Part shown: in pieces, positions 35,590-46,658 of the stretch | Position numbering within the stretch: the first letter of the stretch is position 1 | Layout of the letters: every line of letters starts with the position of its first letter | DNA from: Punctularia strigosozonata HHB-11173 SS5 | Taxonomy: Eukaryota; Basidiomycota; Agaricomycetes; Corticiales; Punctulariaceae | Assembly (NCBI RefSeq): GCF_000264995.1 | Contig: NW_006767437.1 | Coordinates: 640,617-704,616, forward strand | DNA: 64,000 nucleotides | Reading direction: 5' to 3' | Translations under genes and position numbers: made by a program | The notes under the pieces: model-generated | Told to the model about the DNA's origin: nothing | The model's database searches: none | The model's input: the letters and a program-made list of their open reading frames with translations, nothing else

Positions 35590-36861
35590 CTACGGTGGTC
35601 CGGCTGGATATGACGGTACGCGTATATGCACGAGACCGAGCAGAGGCAGCACTCATGCGCTACGTTTGCTTGTAGAGTTATTGAATGACCCTGAAATTGA
35701 CGCCGTATATAATCCTGTGAGTCGTTACGCAGGTGCTAGATAGACAAGATGCTGACTATCGCGACCAGCTACCGAACGGTTTACATTACGAATGGACCAT
35801 GAAGGCACTATCAAAGGGCAAACACGTCCTCCTGGAGAAGCCCAGTGCCGACACTGCCGAGGAAACCCGGAAGATGTTCGAGCTGGCGGAACAGAAGGGG
35901 CTGGTTCTTATGGAGGCATTCCATTACAGGTACGGCAGCTTTCAGTTGCATCGCACGCTCATTCGCCCCTAAACCAACGGATGCAATCAGGTTCCACCCT
36001 GCCGTGCAGCGTGCCAAAGCGATATTGGATAGCGGCGAGCTGGGTGCTGTCAAGAGTTTAACTTGCCATATGGTTATCCCCGAAATCGGATTTATTGGGA
36101 AGGACGACATTCGCTACAACCATTCCCTGGGCGGTGGATGCATGATGGACATGGGCTGTGCGTGAGGCTGGCCGAAGCCGTATCTACGCTCATTTGCGGA
36201 GTTTGCATCTCATCGTGCCAACCATTCAGGCTACCCCCTCAGTGCCGTCCGCTTCTTTGCTTCGAACAACCCCGTATCGGTGCTCAGCGCCGAAGCGCAC
36301 GTCATCCCCCCGGCGGCGGACCTCGTCGATAAGGGCATGAGCGCGACGCTCGCCTTCCCGAACGACGTTGCGGCCTCCATCCGGTGCCATTTTGGCATGC
36401 CGCCCGCGTACGGCTTCATCCCGCGCATGCCCGTGTTATCCCTTAAGGCGGAGTGCGAAGGCGGCGAGCTCACGCTGAGCAACTTCGTCTTGCCGACGTT
36501 GTGGCACTCCATTACCGTTAGCAAGCGCGAGGGTCGGGGCCGCGTGACGAGGACGGAGAAGGCGTACACGTTTAAGGACGGCATAGGCGAGCCGTGGTGG
36601 ACAACGTATGTTCCGCCCACTTCGCACAAGGTGCATGAACAGCATTTCTCATCCCAGTCATGCAGATATCGATACCAGCTCGAGGCGTTCGTGGACAAGC
36701 TGAAGGGCCGCAATCCTCACTACTGGATGACTGGAGAAGATTCGGTGGCGAATATGGAATGGATTGAGCGCGTGTACGAGAAGGTAGGATCTTCGCTGTT
36801 CGTCCTTGTTTTCGTGCTGAGCACATCAATAGAGCGGTCTAGGAAGCCGTCCGGCATCTAA
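35303..36861 (+). CDS. Gfo/Idh/MocA-family NAD(P)-dependent oxidoreductase (dihydrodiol/xylose dehydrogenase-like)
   Basis: The first exon is short (MTSIIGFFKRVTT, 35303-35341) and splices to SANPPEVPKAENPIRF and the Rossmann motif ILGAANIGPDALI. Then come VIAAVAARDKTKAE, GLHYEWTMKALSKGKHVLLEKP (the EKP lysine is the catalytic residue of the family), MEAFHYR-FHPAV across an intron, and GGGCMMDMGC. The substrate-binding C-domain follows (VRFFASNNP, HFGMPPAYG). The last exons are YRYQLEAFVDKLKGRN and a terminal exon ending RSRKPSGI or a spliced variant, with the stop near 36861. There are about seven exons and roughly 390 aa. The closest class by motif is trans-1,2-dihydrobenzenediol or D-xylose dehydrogenase; the substrate is not certain. 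Its promoter carries the TIR element. Confidence 0.88.
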
Positions 36862-37329
36862 GTTTGTCCTCTGATTTAATCGCCGTCGCGGAAATCATAC
36901 CTTCGTCTCGCCTTGGGTTGGCAGTTTTCCCACAAGTTGAAACGCTAATCCCGTTAATGGATATGCCTTTGCCATGTATGTTGCCGCACACACCTGCTCT
37001 ATGCTTTTGTACCCAGTTAGGCTGTCTGATGGTGAGATAAAGGGCAGCTTAGGGACCGTATAAGGTATCTATTAGGCTCAAGCGCTCGAGCAATAGTATT
37101 CATTCTTGCGATTACAACGGGCCCGAAGTTCCAGCCATTTCTATGAATGGCTTGTGGATTATTGAAGAAGAGGCATGAAGTGCCCGATCAAGATTCATGT
37201 GCGGCTTGAAATCGCCTCCTGCTGATGCAGGGTGATAATCCCTCCCTTATTTATGGTTGCCGTGCCCATCCTTGTCGGATTCCCTTGGCATGTCGTGCTC
37301 CAATATCTACGGCCGAAGATACCACAGAG
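36862..37329. other. Intergenic, nothing recognised
   Basis: About 470 bp. It contains the 3' flank of the oxidoreductase and upstream sequence of the alcohol dehydrogenase pair, part of which is duplicated again at about 38820-38900. Confidence 0.4.
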
Positions 37330-37336
37330 TATAAAT
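37330..37336 (+). promoter_or_regulatory. TATA box of the decayed ADH copy
   Basis: TATAAAT in a context matching the TATAAAA at 38897-38903 ahead of the intact paralogue, so the promoter was duplicated with the gene. Confidence 0.5.
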
Positions 37337-37421
37337 CCCTGTTGCTGACGGCTGGGTGGAACGTCAAACGCAGACGCATCATATTGCTACGCAGCCCTAC
37401 AGCCAACTTGCCATATCTACG

Positions 37422-38521
37422 ATGCTTCTGCCGTCTACACCCCTGGAAACGACCAGCTTGATCTTGTGGTAGTACGTGGTTGGCGTGGATGCTTGTATCC
37501 GCAGACTGATCTACGATCCTGCTGCTAGGATTACCCTGTTCCTGAACCCGCCGCCAACGAGGTTCTACTGAAGATCAAGGCCTGCGGTGTTTGCCATAGC
37601 GATGTGCGTTTGATTCATATGTTATCTTGTAGATGCCCATGCTTTGTCTGCTTCAGGTTTTCATCCTGACGGATGCAACCGACCCCCGCACCTACATCAT
37701 GGGCCATGAAGCTGCTGGAGAAGCTGTGAAGTACGTTGAAAGTCGCGTGATGGCCATCAAATCAATGCTTACCGTATGGTCAGGTTGGGTAGCTCGGTCG
37801 ATCCAAGGAAGGTTAAGGTCGGTCAGCTGTACGTCGTCTGGACGAGCTTCACCGGGTGTGTACCACCTCCGCTGGGCACCCCGCCCTCAGCTGTGTCCAC
37901 ATTCGGAGTAGGGTTAGATGGCGCGTACGCGGACTACGCAGTCGTTAGCGCGTCGAATGTCGTGCCCGTTCCGCACGGCATTCCTCCTGAGATCGCGGCG
38001 GTCTGCGCGGACGCGGTCCTTACGCCGTACCACGCGATCCATACTACTGCGAACGTACGTCTGACGTTCGGCCCGATGGCCGTTAGACATGAACACGAGA
38101 TCTGACGGTGTTTCTCGATTGGCGCCGCTTTTACACGGCGCAGATTCAGCCCGGTCAGACCGTGCTCATCTTCGGAATCGGAGGGCTCGGTGTGAATGCA
38201 GTCCAGATTGCGAAATACTTTGGGGCCAAAGTCTATGCCGTTGACATCCGTCCGAAGTGAGTCCCGGTGGCGCGAATCAAACGCGGTAACTCACTACTTC
38301 GCGATAGAGTCGCGCTCTAGCGAAGGAGTTCGGCGCCGAGAAGGCGTTCAGCACCATGGACCTCGCTAACAGACTTTCCAAGGGCTTCTTCGTAGACATC
38401 GTCATTGACTTTGTCGCTTCGGAGCATAGTGCGTCGACAACCTGTGCACGGCTCGGCTGTCATTTGACCTGGTAATTGGCAACAGGTTTCAACCAAGGCA
38501 TTCAGGCAACCACTACTACAC
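37422..38521 (+). pseudogene. MDR alcohol dehydrogenase, decayed tandem copy
   Basis: Clear paralogue of the next gene with matching intron positions. Compared with it, one base is missing within the first six codons (ATGCTTCTGCCG against ATGCTCGCTGCTG). Reading from the ATG therefore leaves frame and stops at once. Later exons are still readable: KIKACGVCHSD, MGHEAAGEAVK, FTGCVPPPLGTPP, AVCADAVLTPYHAIHTTAN, TVLIFGIGGLGVNAVQIAKY. Similarity ends after GFNQGIQAT at about 38505, so the C-terminal quarter is absent. It could be expressed only with another start and a truncated fold. I call it a pseudogene. Confidence 0.8.
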
Positions 38522-38896
38522 ACAACTCGCGAAAGGCGACAGCCCTGCCCGCGGACGACCAGACGGCATTTTGGTATAGCCTACAGAATCGAGCACCTCT
38601 CTCTTTGACTTCTCGTCGTCCCGTCAGACACACCCCTCTGCCGCAAGGGTGACTGCTTCCCGTCCAATACTCGCCAACTGCGACTGCAGATGGTCCGAAG
38701 TCCCGAATGACACTGACTGTTTGTATAGTGCAGGACTTATCACGGAGACGGGGACTGCACCTTTCTTGCATCTTGCTACTGCAGTCGACTAATCATTAAT
38801 CACTCTCAGTTATACCGTTGTGCAGAGTCCATTCTTGTCAGGGCTCCTGGGCATGTCGGGCTCCCATCCGTATTGCAGAGGGACTTTACCAGACAG
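38522..38896. other. Spacer between the ADH copies
   Basis: About 375 bp where similarity to the intact ADH breaks off. The last 80 bp resemble the promoter of the first copy. No gene is seen. Confidence 0.45.
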
Positions 38897-38903
38897 TATA
38901 AAA
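38897..38903 (+). promoter_or_regulatory. TATA box of the intact ADH gene
   Basis: TATAAAA 69 bp before the ATG at 38966. Confidence 0.6.
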
Positions 38904-38965
38904 ACCTGTCTCTACCCCAAGGGAATCTTCACTTGGACTACACACAATTTACCCGCCTATGTCTA

Positions 38966-40513
38966 CTATGCTCGCTGCTGTCTACACCCCTGGCAATGAT
39001 CAACTTAATCTTGTGCCTGTATGTCGTTCGAGCGCTCATATACACTCCAGGACTACCTAAAATGATGGCATTCAGGATTTCCCTATTCCTGAGCCCGCTA
39101 CCAACGAGGTTCTGTTGAAGATCAAGGCATGCGGCGTCTGTCACAGTGATGTGCGTGCGGCTCTCTCCCTGCACTCATCGCTGGACTGCTTATTCTGTCC
39201 CTTCTCAGGTGTTCGTCCTCACGGATGCCACAGATACCCGGACTTATGTCATGGGTCATGAAGCGGCCGGAGAAGCTGTGAAGTGCGTTGATCGTTGCTT
39301 ATTGACGGGTATTCAATGATTTCACCATGAACATACCAACAGGCTGGGCAGCTCGGTCGCCTCAGAGAAGATCAAGCTCGGTCAACTGTACGCCATTTGG
39401 GTGAGATTCACCGGATGCGTGCCCCCTCCGGTGGGGACCCCGCCCGACGCCGTGCCTGCTTTTGGCTTGGGCATCAACGGCGCATATGCAGACTACGCCG
39501 TCGTTCCTGCGTCTCAGCTCGTTCCCGTTCCGGATGGCGTACCTCCCGAGATCGCGGCGGTCTGCGCGGACGCGGTTATCACGCCATACCATGCGGTTCA
39601 TACCACTGCGAACGTACGTCCGGTATTCAATCTGATGCATCCTAGTGGAGGCTGACAGCGTTCGCGGTTTGTTTCCGATGACGTAGATCCAGCCCGGTCA
39701 GACCGTGCTTATATTCGGGATCGGCGGCCTCGGCCTGAATGCAGTGCAGATCGCGAAACACTTCGGGGCCAAGGTGTTTGCGGTTGACATCCGTCCGGAA
39801 GTGTGTTTTCAACTTGCGGCAAGCAGGAAAAAACGTCTTTTATTTCTGATATGCACAGAGCCGTGCCCTAGCGAAGGAGTTTGGAGCCGACGAGGCGTTC
39901 AGTACCATCGAGCTCGCGAACGAATTAGCTAAGGGCTTCTTCGTGGACACCGTCATCGACTTCGTCGCTTCAGAGAATAGTTCGTCGATCTTCTTGACAC
40001 GGGGCGCTGTTACTTGACATTGGGTTCGCACTAGGCTTTGACCAAGGTATCCAGGCAACCAGCGCGACTTTCGGTCAGACGCTTGGAGCAAAGAGTGGCA
40101 CGATCGTGTTGGTAGGTGGTCTTGATAATGCCCATGCAATCTCCTTCTAACTGCCGGCAGGTTGGCATTAGCAGAGACGACCAGAAGGTTAGCTCCGTCG
40201 ACTTGGTGACTGGTCATGTGTCTGGTGAGTATCGGGTGGCCCTCCATGTGCAATCTTCTGGACCTCATGTTGATTGCGTGGACTGATTAGTGATTCCATC
40301 CTTGTACGGCACGATCGATGACTTGAAGGAAGTCCTCGACCTTGTTTCTCAGGTGCGAAGCACCACATTGATTCAGATCGATTTGACGATACTGACATTG
40401 ACATAATCACCTAGGGTGTAATCAAGCCCCAAGTTCAGACGGCTCCGCTCAAGGAGGTCAACAAGGTTCTCCATGAGCTGCGGGCGGAGAATTCCGACTC
40501 CCCCGAAGCGTAA
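38966..40513 (+). CDS. Medium-chain (zinc-type) alcohol dehydrogenase, intact
   Basis: NAD(P)-linked alcohol/aldehyde oxidoreductase of the MDR superfamily. The ATG at 38966 gives MLAAVYTPGNDQLNLVP. The next exons carry KIKACGVCHSD (catalytic zinc Cys) and MGHEAAGEAVK (GHE motif). The region that normally bears the four structural-zinc cysteines instead reads YAIWVRFTGCVPPPVGTPP, so the structural zinc site looks lost. The coenzyme domain is intact (TVLIFGIGGLGLNAVQIAKH, KVFAVDIRPE). The C-terminal exons (GFDQGIQATSATFGQTLGAK, VGISRDDQKV, VIPSLYGTIDDLKEVL, KPQVQTAPLKEVNKVLHEL) complete a full-length enzyme of about 340 aa ending at TAA 40511-40513. There are about eleven short exons, all in phase. 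Confidence 0.88.
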
Positions 40514-42019
40514 GCGTAGGTGGGGGCGGTTTTCAGTATGGGCTATGTCACATGTTACTTCGTTTCCCATCCGCCAAAACGTGACGAAAACGTGACTTTT
40601 GTCACGAATTCGTGACATGGCTTGAGGCTGGTTTGGATAGCGATGGACGCAGCACCTTGTGTATGTGTGGGAAATGCTGGGATGAAGTGGAATTGTAGTG
40701 GATGTGTTATTGATGAATACTTGTACGTCATTCGTGCATGAAAGTGATGATTAGAGTTTGAATGCGTGATGTGACGACGGTTTTTTCCGAGAGAAGACCG
40801 ACAATCCCCGAAAGTGTTGTTAGGAATGTTATTGTATTCATATTGCTGTACTCTATTTATATGCCTCGTGTCTGCATACCGTTGGCTTGCAATGCTGTCT
40901 GTTGCCTGACTGATCGCGTTACCTAGACGCATTTTTACTGAGACGAAATTTCTTGCCTTTTTGCGCACTTATGGCGACGAAGGTGGTTTAGTTTGAGGAT
41001 GTGATGGTGCATGGGCGCGAACGCGATTGCAATATCATCTTTGATAGAGTGATAAAACGTTAGTTCGATATCCCACAGCTTGTTGCGTCGTTGCGACTGG
41101 CCTGTATGCACCGGGTTAATTGACAGGTTATCGCCCCTTATGAGACCGAGTGGGTGGTGTAGCGCGCGCTCGCCGACAACGTACGCACGGCCACTTTGCG
41201 GATACACCTTCGAACGACTGTATTACAGCGGATACCACTCGTTTACCGCCGCGCGCGTCGTGCCACAGCCACCGCCCGCGTCGACCAGCTAGTCATATTT
41301 ACAATTATCTCCCTCACGCCGAGCTATGATGGAAAGTGCCATTGAGGTGGTGTTCAAGGCATTCGGGATTCCCGTTTCTCGTCATCGCTAGGTTGGTGCG
41401 TTATTATATATGGAGATGAGCGCTTTGACGCGGGTGTCTACGTGTTGTGCAGGCTCGGAACTCGCCAGTATCAAGATACCGACATGCGAACCATCATAGG
41501 AGCTTTTCTGGGGAGAGAATACTGTTACAGACGATGCTGTATTGGACGTGTTTCGGAGAGCGGTAGGACGGCGGCGAAGGAAATCGGGATGTTGTACAGA
41601 GAATCGTATAGCTATCGGTCTCATTCAAAGAGGAAAACTGTCGACGTGACACTATCTTACAAGGGGATGCGGTATGTACTTCGATTCGAGATTTTACAAC
41701 GTATGGGCGGATCTACTTTGTTTGTTGAGGGTTTTGCTGTTGATTTTGTGGAAGTGAAATCAGAGGACGTTGTAGATTTGTCTGTCGGAATCCATGTGTT
41801 CAAGCTACTAACGACGTGTCAAACGGGCCATGAGGAGCGTATAGGGGAAAGAACGCACACGGATCGTCATTCGGAAAGGATGGCAACAGTCCTTTGCGAT
41901 GTAGCGGCGATCATCGTAGAGTTGGCGATACATTTGAACGTGACAGATGAGGTCGGCGTCATGACTGCGGAAAATATATCAGGATGGTTTTTACGAAAGG
42001 AATTAGTGGATGTAAATTC
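40514..42019. other. Start of the G+T-skewed accessory region
   Basis: About 1.5 kb. A 14-bp palindrome, TCACGAATTCGTGA, lies in a patch of repeated GTGAC/GTCAC words near 40575-40620. Open frames such as plus 41442-42044 overlap the 3' end of the next gene in antisense. They look like a by-product of the G+T-rich strand. No supported gene is seen. Confidence 0.4.
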
Positions 42020-43301
42020 TTACAACATCCAAGTGGGTCCGTAATGCAGCTCGAGCACTTTTTGGTAGTGATTGTCTAAGCGTTTCCTCTGGATGATTCG
42101 TTTGTACATACGCTTGAGAGCGTATACAAGGCGGTCTTCGTGGAGGATGTAGACGTGTTGCAGTACCTTGGAGGTCACGATCGAGAAGCATATGTAGGGC
42201 CTACCGACGACGTTGAATCGAAGTCGCCAGTTCGTGATGTGTACGGGGTCGGTGAAAAGGACAGGTGAAATCGCATTGATACGTTTGTCGGTGAACATGA
42301 CACGTTCTTCGAAAGAACGGTGCAAGGAGATTCGCAACGAATGATTATCATCAATCCACCGTGAGTGGCTGGGGAAATCGTCCTCGATGTCGTCACATAG
42401 GGAATTGTGGAATGTCCAACCATTTTCACCGAATTCTTTCATAGTGGCTGCATCTCGACGACCGTTGAGTGTAGTGAGGAGAGCAACCTTCGATTCGAAC
42501 GTCGCGCGAGGGTAGAGGGAATACGCTTGCTCGTAGCTAATGACGTTCATACCGGCCGCTGCAGTGTTCATATTTTAGCTGTGAATGGTCGATCGCGAGG
42601 AAGAAATGCATACTGCATGAGAGATGGAGAATTGGAGCGATTGCGGCATTGGTAGATTCGATGACGTTAATGATTTTCTGTCCGTCGGGGAGTACGGTCT
42701 TGATGTATGTATGAAGTCGATAGTTACCGCGGTCGTTGGTAGTAGTATTGAACAGAGGTCCTGAGTAATCGCAGAGAAAGAGCCTCGTGGTCTGTCCTGA
42801 GCTGGACTGGTGGATAGCAGAGCGACGGATATCGGCCGGTGTTGTGCGCCGGTAACCTTCGTTGTTTATGAAGGCCGTAACCTGGTCGAACCGTTGTCGT
42901 GGAATGTACAGATCAAGATCGACGACGTCGAGTCCGAGACGTCCGATGAAATTGAGTGCGAATCTGCCGGCGATGAGAGTACCTGTGAAATACTGCAGGC
43001 GACGGAAGCTCAGTGGATCGGTAAAAAAAGGCGCGAGGTGATTGTTGATTTTGTACGTGCGACGAATGTTGTCCTTGACACTTTGGTAGAAAAGCTGATT
43101 AGTGGCAGCGATCGTTATAAGCGTGCCCGGGGAACATTCGGTAAGGACCATGTCGCATAGTTCGTCGTTGTGCATGACCTGGCGGAATAAATGAGAGAGC
43201 CGTTCCATATCTGGTACACGGATTGTCTGTTTATATTGTGGTTGTTCGGTGAGCACAGTTGGTATCGAACGGTAAGACCATGATACCTGGACACGCGGCA
43301 T
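42020..43301 (-). CDS. Unassigned protein with F-box-like N-terminus and nucleotidyltransferase-like segment
   Basis: Two exons (43301-42614 and 42558-42020) with a 55-bp GT...AG intron give 408 aa in phase. A second possible start is the Met at 43208 (MERLSHLF). The N-terminus is a Leu-rich helical block (MHNDELCDMVLTECSPG then TLITIAATNQLFYQSV) that looks like a degenerate F-box. It is followed by SDP-like FTDPLSFRRLQ and then TGTLIAGRFALNFIGRLGLD-VVDLDLYIP, which has the spacing of a nucleotidyltransferase-fold GxxA...DxD motif, though the first Gly/Ser pair is replaced by AGR. The C-terminal half is rich in aromatic and basic residues and ends YGPTWML. Similar proteins are, from memory, lineage-expanded in Agaricomycetes. 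Function is unknown; both domain readings are inference. Confidence 0.65.
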
Positions 43302-45463
43302 GAGGTTTTTGAAATGTGGTAAAGGTGAAGACGTCTTGTTGTTCGTTGGAGGGATGTGTGTATCTGTAACAGATATATGAGGTGGTTGCGTCGGTGAAGT
43401 TCGTCGGCACGGTTAAGATACAGGTTGATAGGAATAATATCGAGGGGAAGAATGAAGGTTCGATCGCGGCAGGATGCATGATATTGAACATAGACGTCTT
43501 TGAATGAATGAAATGCGGATGCGGTAGTAATTGAGCTTCAGTAGATTCGGATTGCTCATGATGTGCATCGTGAAGTAATATTGGGAAGAAGAGTGGGACG
43601 TGTAGATTACGTTGGGCTGGATTTGGCCGCTGTGGGACGGTAGGCGAAAGAATCGTATCAGATGATTGTGAAGAGTACACGGTGATTGAAAAGCGGCCGC
43701 TGAAGGTTAGAGTGTGGATTGTTGGAGCACATGCCGCGCATTGGCATCTTGGTGGCGACGGTCTAGGTGTCGGCGGAAAATGTATTGGTTGACGGTGTGA
43801 TTCAATTGCGATGGCTGTTATAGCGTATGATGTAGTCGCGTGTTCGAAGTAAGTGGCAGATGCACTTGAGTACCGAAATAGTAAAGAAACGAGCTTGAAT
43901 TCTGATGTGTAAAGCCTGAAGCGGTGATGATGGTGTGGTGATGACAAGTCGATACGGCGTGGTATTTTGTCAGCTATGTGGTGCATGCCGGCTGAGGCTG
44001 ATCGTATATAGTTGAGGTGATAATAGGTCAGTGAGTGTCGTCGTTGTTGGTGCGCGGTATCGGCCGTGTTTTGTGGGATGAGTCCTAAAAAAAGAACGGT
44101 TTAGTATGAGATATCGTGTGAAGAACAAGATAGGAAGGTTTAGTATGGGCGTGGTTCTGTTTGTGAGGCAGTGTCATGGGTTGTTGTGGTTGGAGTGATG
44201 GAAGATGGTGTGCTTCGGATAGAAGACGAGAGAGTTCAATGTGTCAACCCGTGACAGTGATCGGGCGTGTCTGAAAGTGATCGGTGTTTTCTGATGTCGA
44301 TGGTGAAGTAGTCATTTGCATTTTGTTGGTCGGAATGTGGTTGTTGTGGTAATTCATGTACACGGCGAACGTTGAGTCAAGGTTGAATGATGGATCCGAG
44401 GATGATTTTGCCGAGTTAGTGGGATTGACTGGCGATGATAGGGATGAGATAGATTCCAAGAACGTTATTCTCCGGGAAATCGAAGCCGATATGTAGCTTA
44501 GTTGGAGTTATGGAGGTCGTTGGTTTGGCCTGTCGGAATTGAGTCACGGCAGTGAGTGGATTGGTGTATAGTTTGGTGCGTGCGCGGATATGCAATACCG
44601 ATCAGCTGATCGTGTTCGATGGATCGCGTAGTATTTGCAAGGTTCGTTATCGAGGGGTTCGTTTGGATTTATCCAGTAGCAGAACGAACGTAGAAGGCCT
44701 TTGGGACGGTCTTGATCGGTAATAGGGTTGTTGAAGGTAAAGATTGGGTGTCTGGTGCGAACGGTTGCCGTTAGTACACGAGAGTTCTGATAAGGACGCA
44801 AGTATATCGCGGTTCTCGTTGTTCATGCTTGGTAATATATGGAACGCGAAGCATCATGGTGCCGTTGCCGTAATGTTGGATATGGTTTGTGCACACATGT
44901 GAGACGGTGGATTTGATGGCTTGAGGGTGTATTGTAGAGTATGTATCGGTTTATTCGAGTGATGTCAGGGTCAAGGTGGACGAGTGATGTGGTGCCGGGA
45001 TGGTGCGGCATAATTGTAGTCATCGAAAGGTTCTGCTGGGAAATTATCCGATGGATGATAAAGTCGGAGGCATAATTTGGCTGGAAGATGTTATGTTGAT
45101 TGATGTCATGTTGAATCGGTGAAGTTCGGTCGGGCTCGTTGGGGTTGGTTTGAGAGTGTTTGCATGAAAATATTCGTGGTCGGTATCGCAAGGTGATGCT
45201 GTAGCGTGTTGGCGGCCTTACCAGGTTTCTGGGATATGTATGGAGCTTTGTTGTGGGTGGTGTTGATGAGACTTGCGTTGAGGTGTTATTTATTTACTGT
45301 GGAGTATGCGGATACTATTGATGCTTCAGGTTGTTGGTGTTTGCGGTGTCAAATATCACTGTATGGAATATATTTGTGTATGTCATGAAGGCGTTGGTTC
45401 AAAACAGTACAGGTTACCCGGAAGTGTCGACAATCATAATGAATACATGAGTGTTGGTGTGGT
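43302..45463. other. Non-coding or unrecognised accessory DNA
   Basis: About 2.16 kb with very strong G+T excess on the + strand, so the minus strand carries long His/Thr/Pro/Ser-rich frames (for example 43231-43986 and 44823-45191). These lack a coherent splice structure and any motif. I see no supported gene. Confidence 0.4.
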
Positions 45464-46658
45464 CTACGACGATGATGTGCGATGCGCTATGTCCATCGGG
45501 ATGTCGGACAGCATATACCCGTCGACGTCGTCGTCGATCTTCCTGCGCTTGGAACGGGCTGCCATTACGGTTGGGGCTATGCCAGATTGACGTTCCGATT
45601 TTGACTTGTGAATGAAAGCGTTCTAAGGAAGCGTTAGGACAGTAGCAGTGACGTTAGAACGACTCACTTCTTGAAAGGTGGTGTTCAACACGGTAATGGT
45701 TCTTAATCCGAACTCGACTCTGTATCTGTTATTTCGTGACTTTGTGGCATAGAAACAGATCTCCGCTTCGACCAAATCACCGACATTTACAGTGCCTGGG
45801 GGGGCAGGAACGATTTTCCTGAAACGTTGGATGAGTTTGATTGAAAGTCTGTAGGGTAGGACTGTAAATATACCTGGCAATGTGGTCGAGGTGGAATATT
45901 TCGATAGAGTTGTCGTCCAAGTGCAGGGCGTTGCCTTTCAGCCTTTGAAGGATTTTGGATGGGTCGAGTTCGTTTGAGATAGGGAGTTCGCGAGTGGTCG
46001 CATCGACACCGTCGGCGTTCGGTTTGGTGAAAATGGCGTTGGAGAGATGCAAAGCCGAGTATGTTGCATCGTTGATGTGGATGATAGATTGGCTGAGAGG
46101 AAATATGGAGTCGGGAGGAAGATAACGCTTGAAGATGTTGTAGATGGTGGCGCGCGTGTCGAGGAAGCGCTCGAATTCCTGGCTGTTGAAACCGGTGAGA
46201 ACAACTGACTGCCTGAGGTTGTACCTGTTTCCGTAAGGCCTAGATTGTGCGTAGTCGTTATGAGTTTGCTGGGCGAATAGAGAGCGTTTGTTATACGTAC
46301 TCGTTTATAAGCGGTAAAAGGTTGCGTTCGGCGAGGATACCTTGCATTCTGCAGACGAGTTCTTCGGTACTACCGTCAGTATGCTGATTCATTAGACGTA
46401 TTTTCTTCGGGACACCAGTTTCGCGGACAGTAACGGAATCGTTATTCTGTGGATGATCGGACTGTTGTGAGTACGATTAGGACGTATATGCAATGTCAAT
46501 ATCCGCACATTTTGCAGGTACGGAAACTGGAATTTCGCAGTCCTACCGGTTGCAGCCTGTGTTATGTAGAGATCTAAAGATGTAACTTCGTGGGATGAGT
46601 CGACGGAAAGGTTAGAGTGAGAAAGGTTGATGTCACGGACCTGATTGTTGGATATCAT
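45464..46658 (-). CDS. Unassigned five-exon protein with C-terminal basic patch
   Basis: Exons 46658-46509, 46461-46301, 46239-45874, 45818-45668 and 45604-45464 join in phase to 322 aa. Introns have good donors (GTGCGG, GTACGT, GTATAT, GTGAGT) and the first has a CTAAT branch site. Segments with real-protein character include VRETGVPKKIRLMNQ, RFLDTRATIYNIFKRYLPPD, IHINDATYSALHLSN and IEIFHLDHIARKIVPAPPG. VNVGDLVEAEICFYATKSRN then reads like a beta-rich core, and RVEFGLRTITVLNTTFQE follows. The C-terminus has a likely nuclear localisation signal, RSKRRKIDDDVDG. I do not recognise a characterised family; the VGDLVEAE...RTITVLN segment recalls hypothetical proteins repeated in agaricomycete genomes. 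The start at 46658 is the first in-frame ATG of the open exon, and further 5' exons are possible. Confidence 0.62.

Noticed and set aside
41442-42044. 200-codon frame on the + strand
   Set aside because: Overlaps the end of the better-supported minus-strand gene and lies in skewed sequence; no recognisable feature.
43231-43986. 251-codon minus-strand frame upstream of the F-box-like gene
   Set aside because: Low-complexity His/Pro/Thr/Ser composition and no sensible joining to neighbouring exons.
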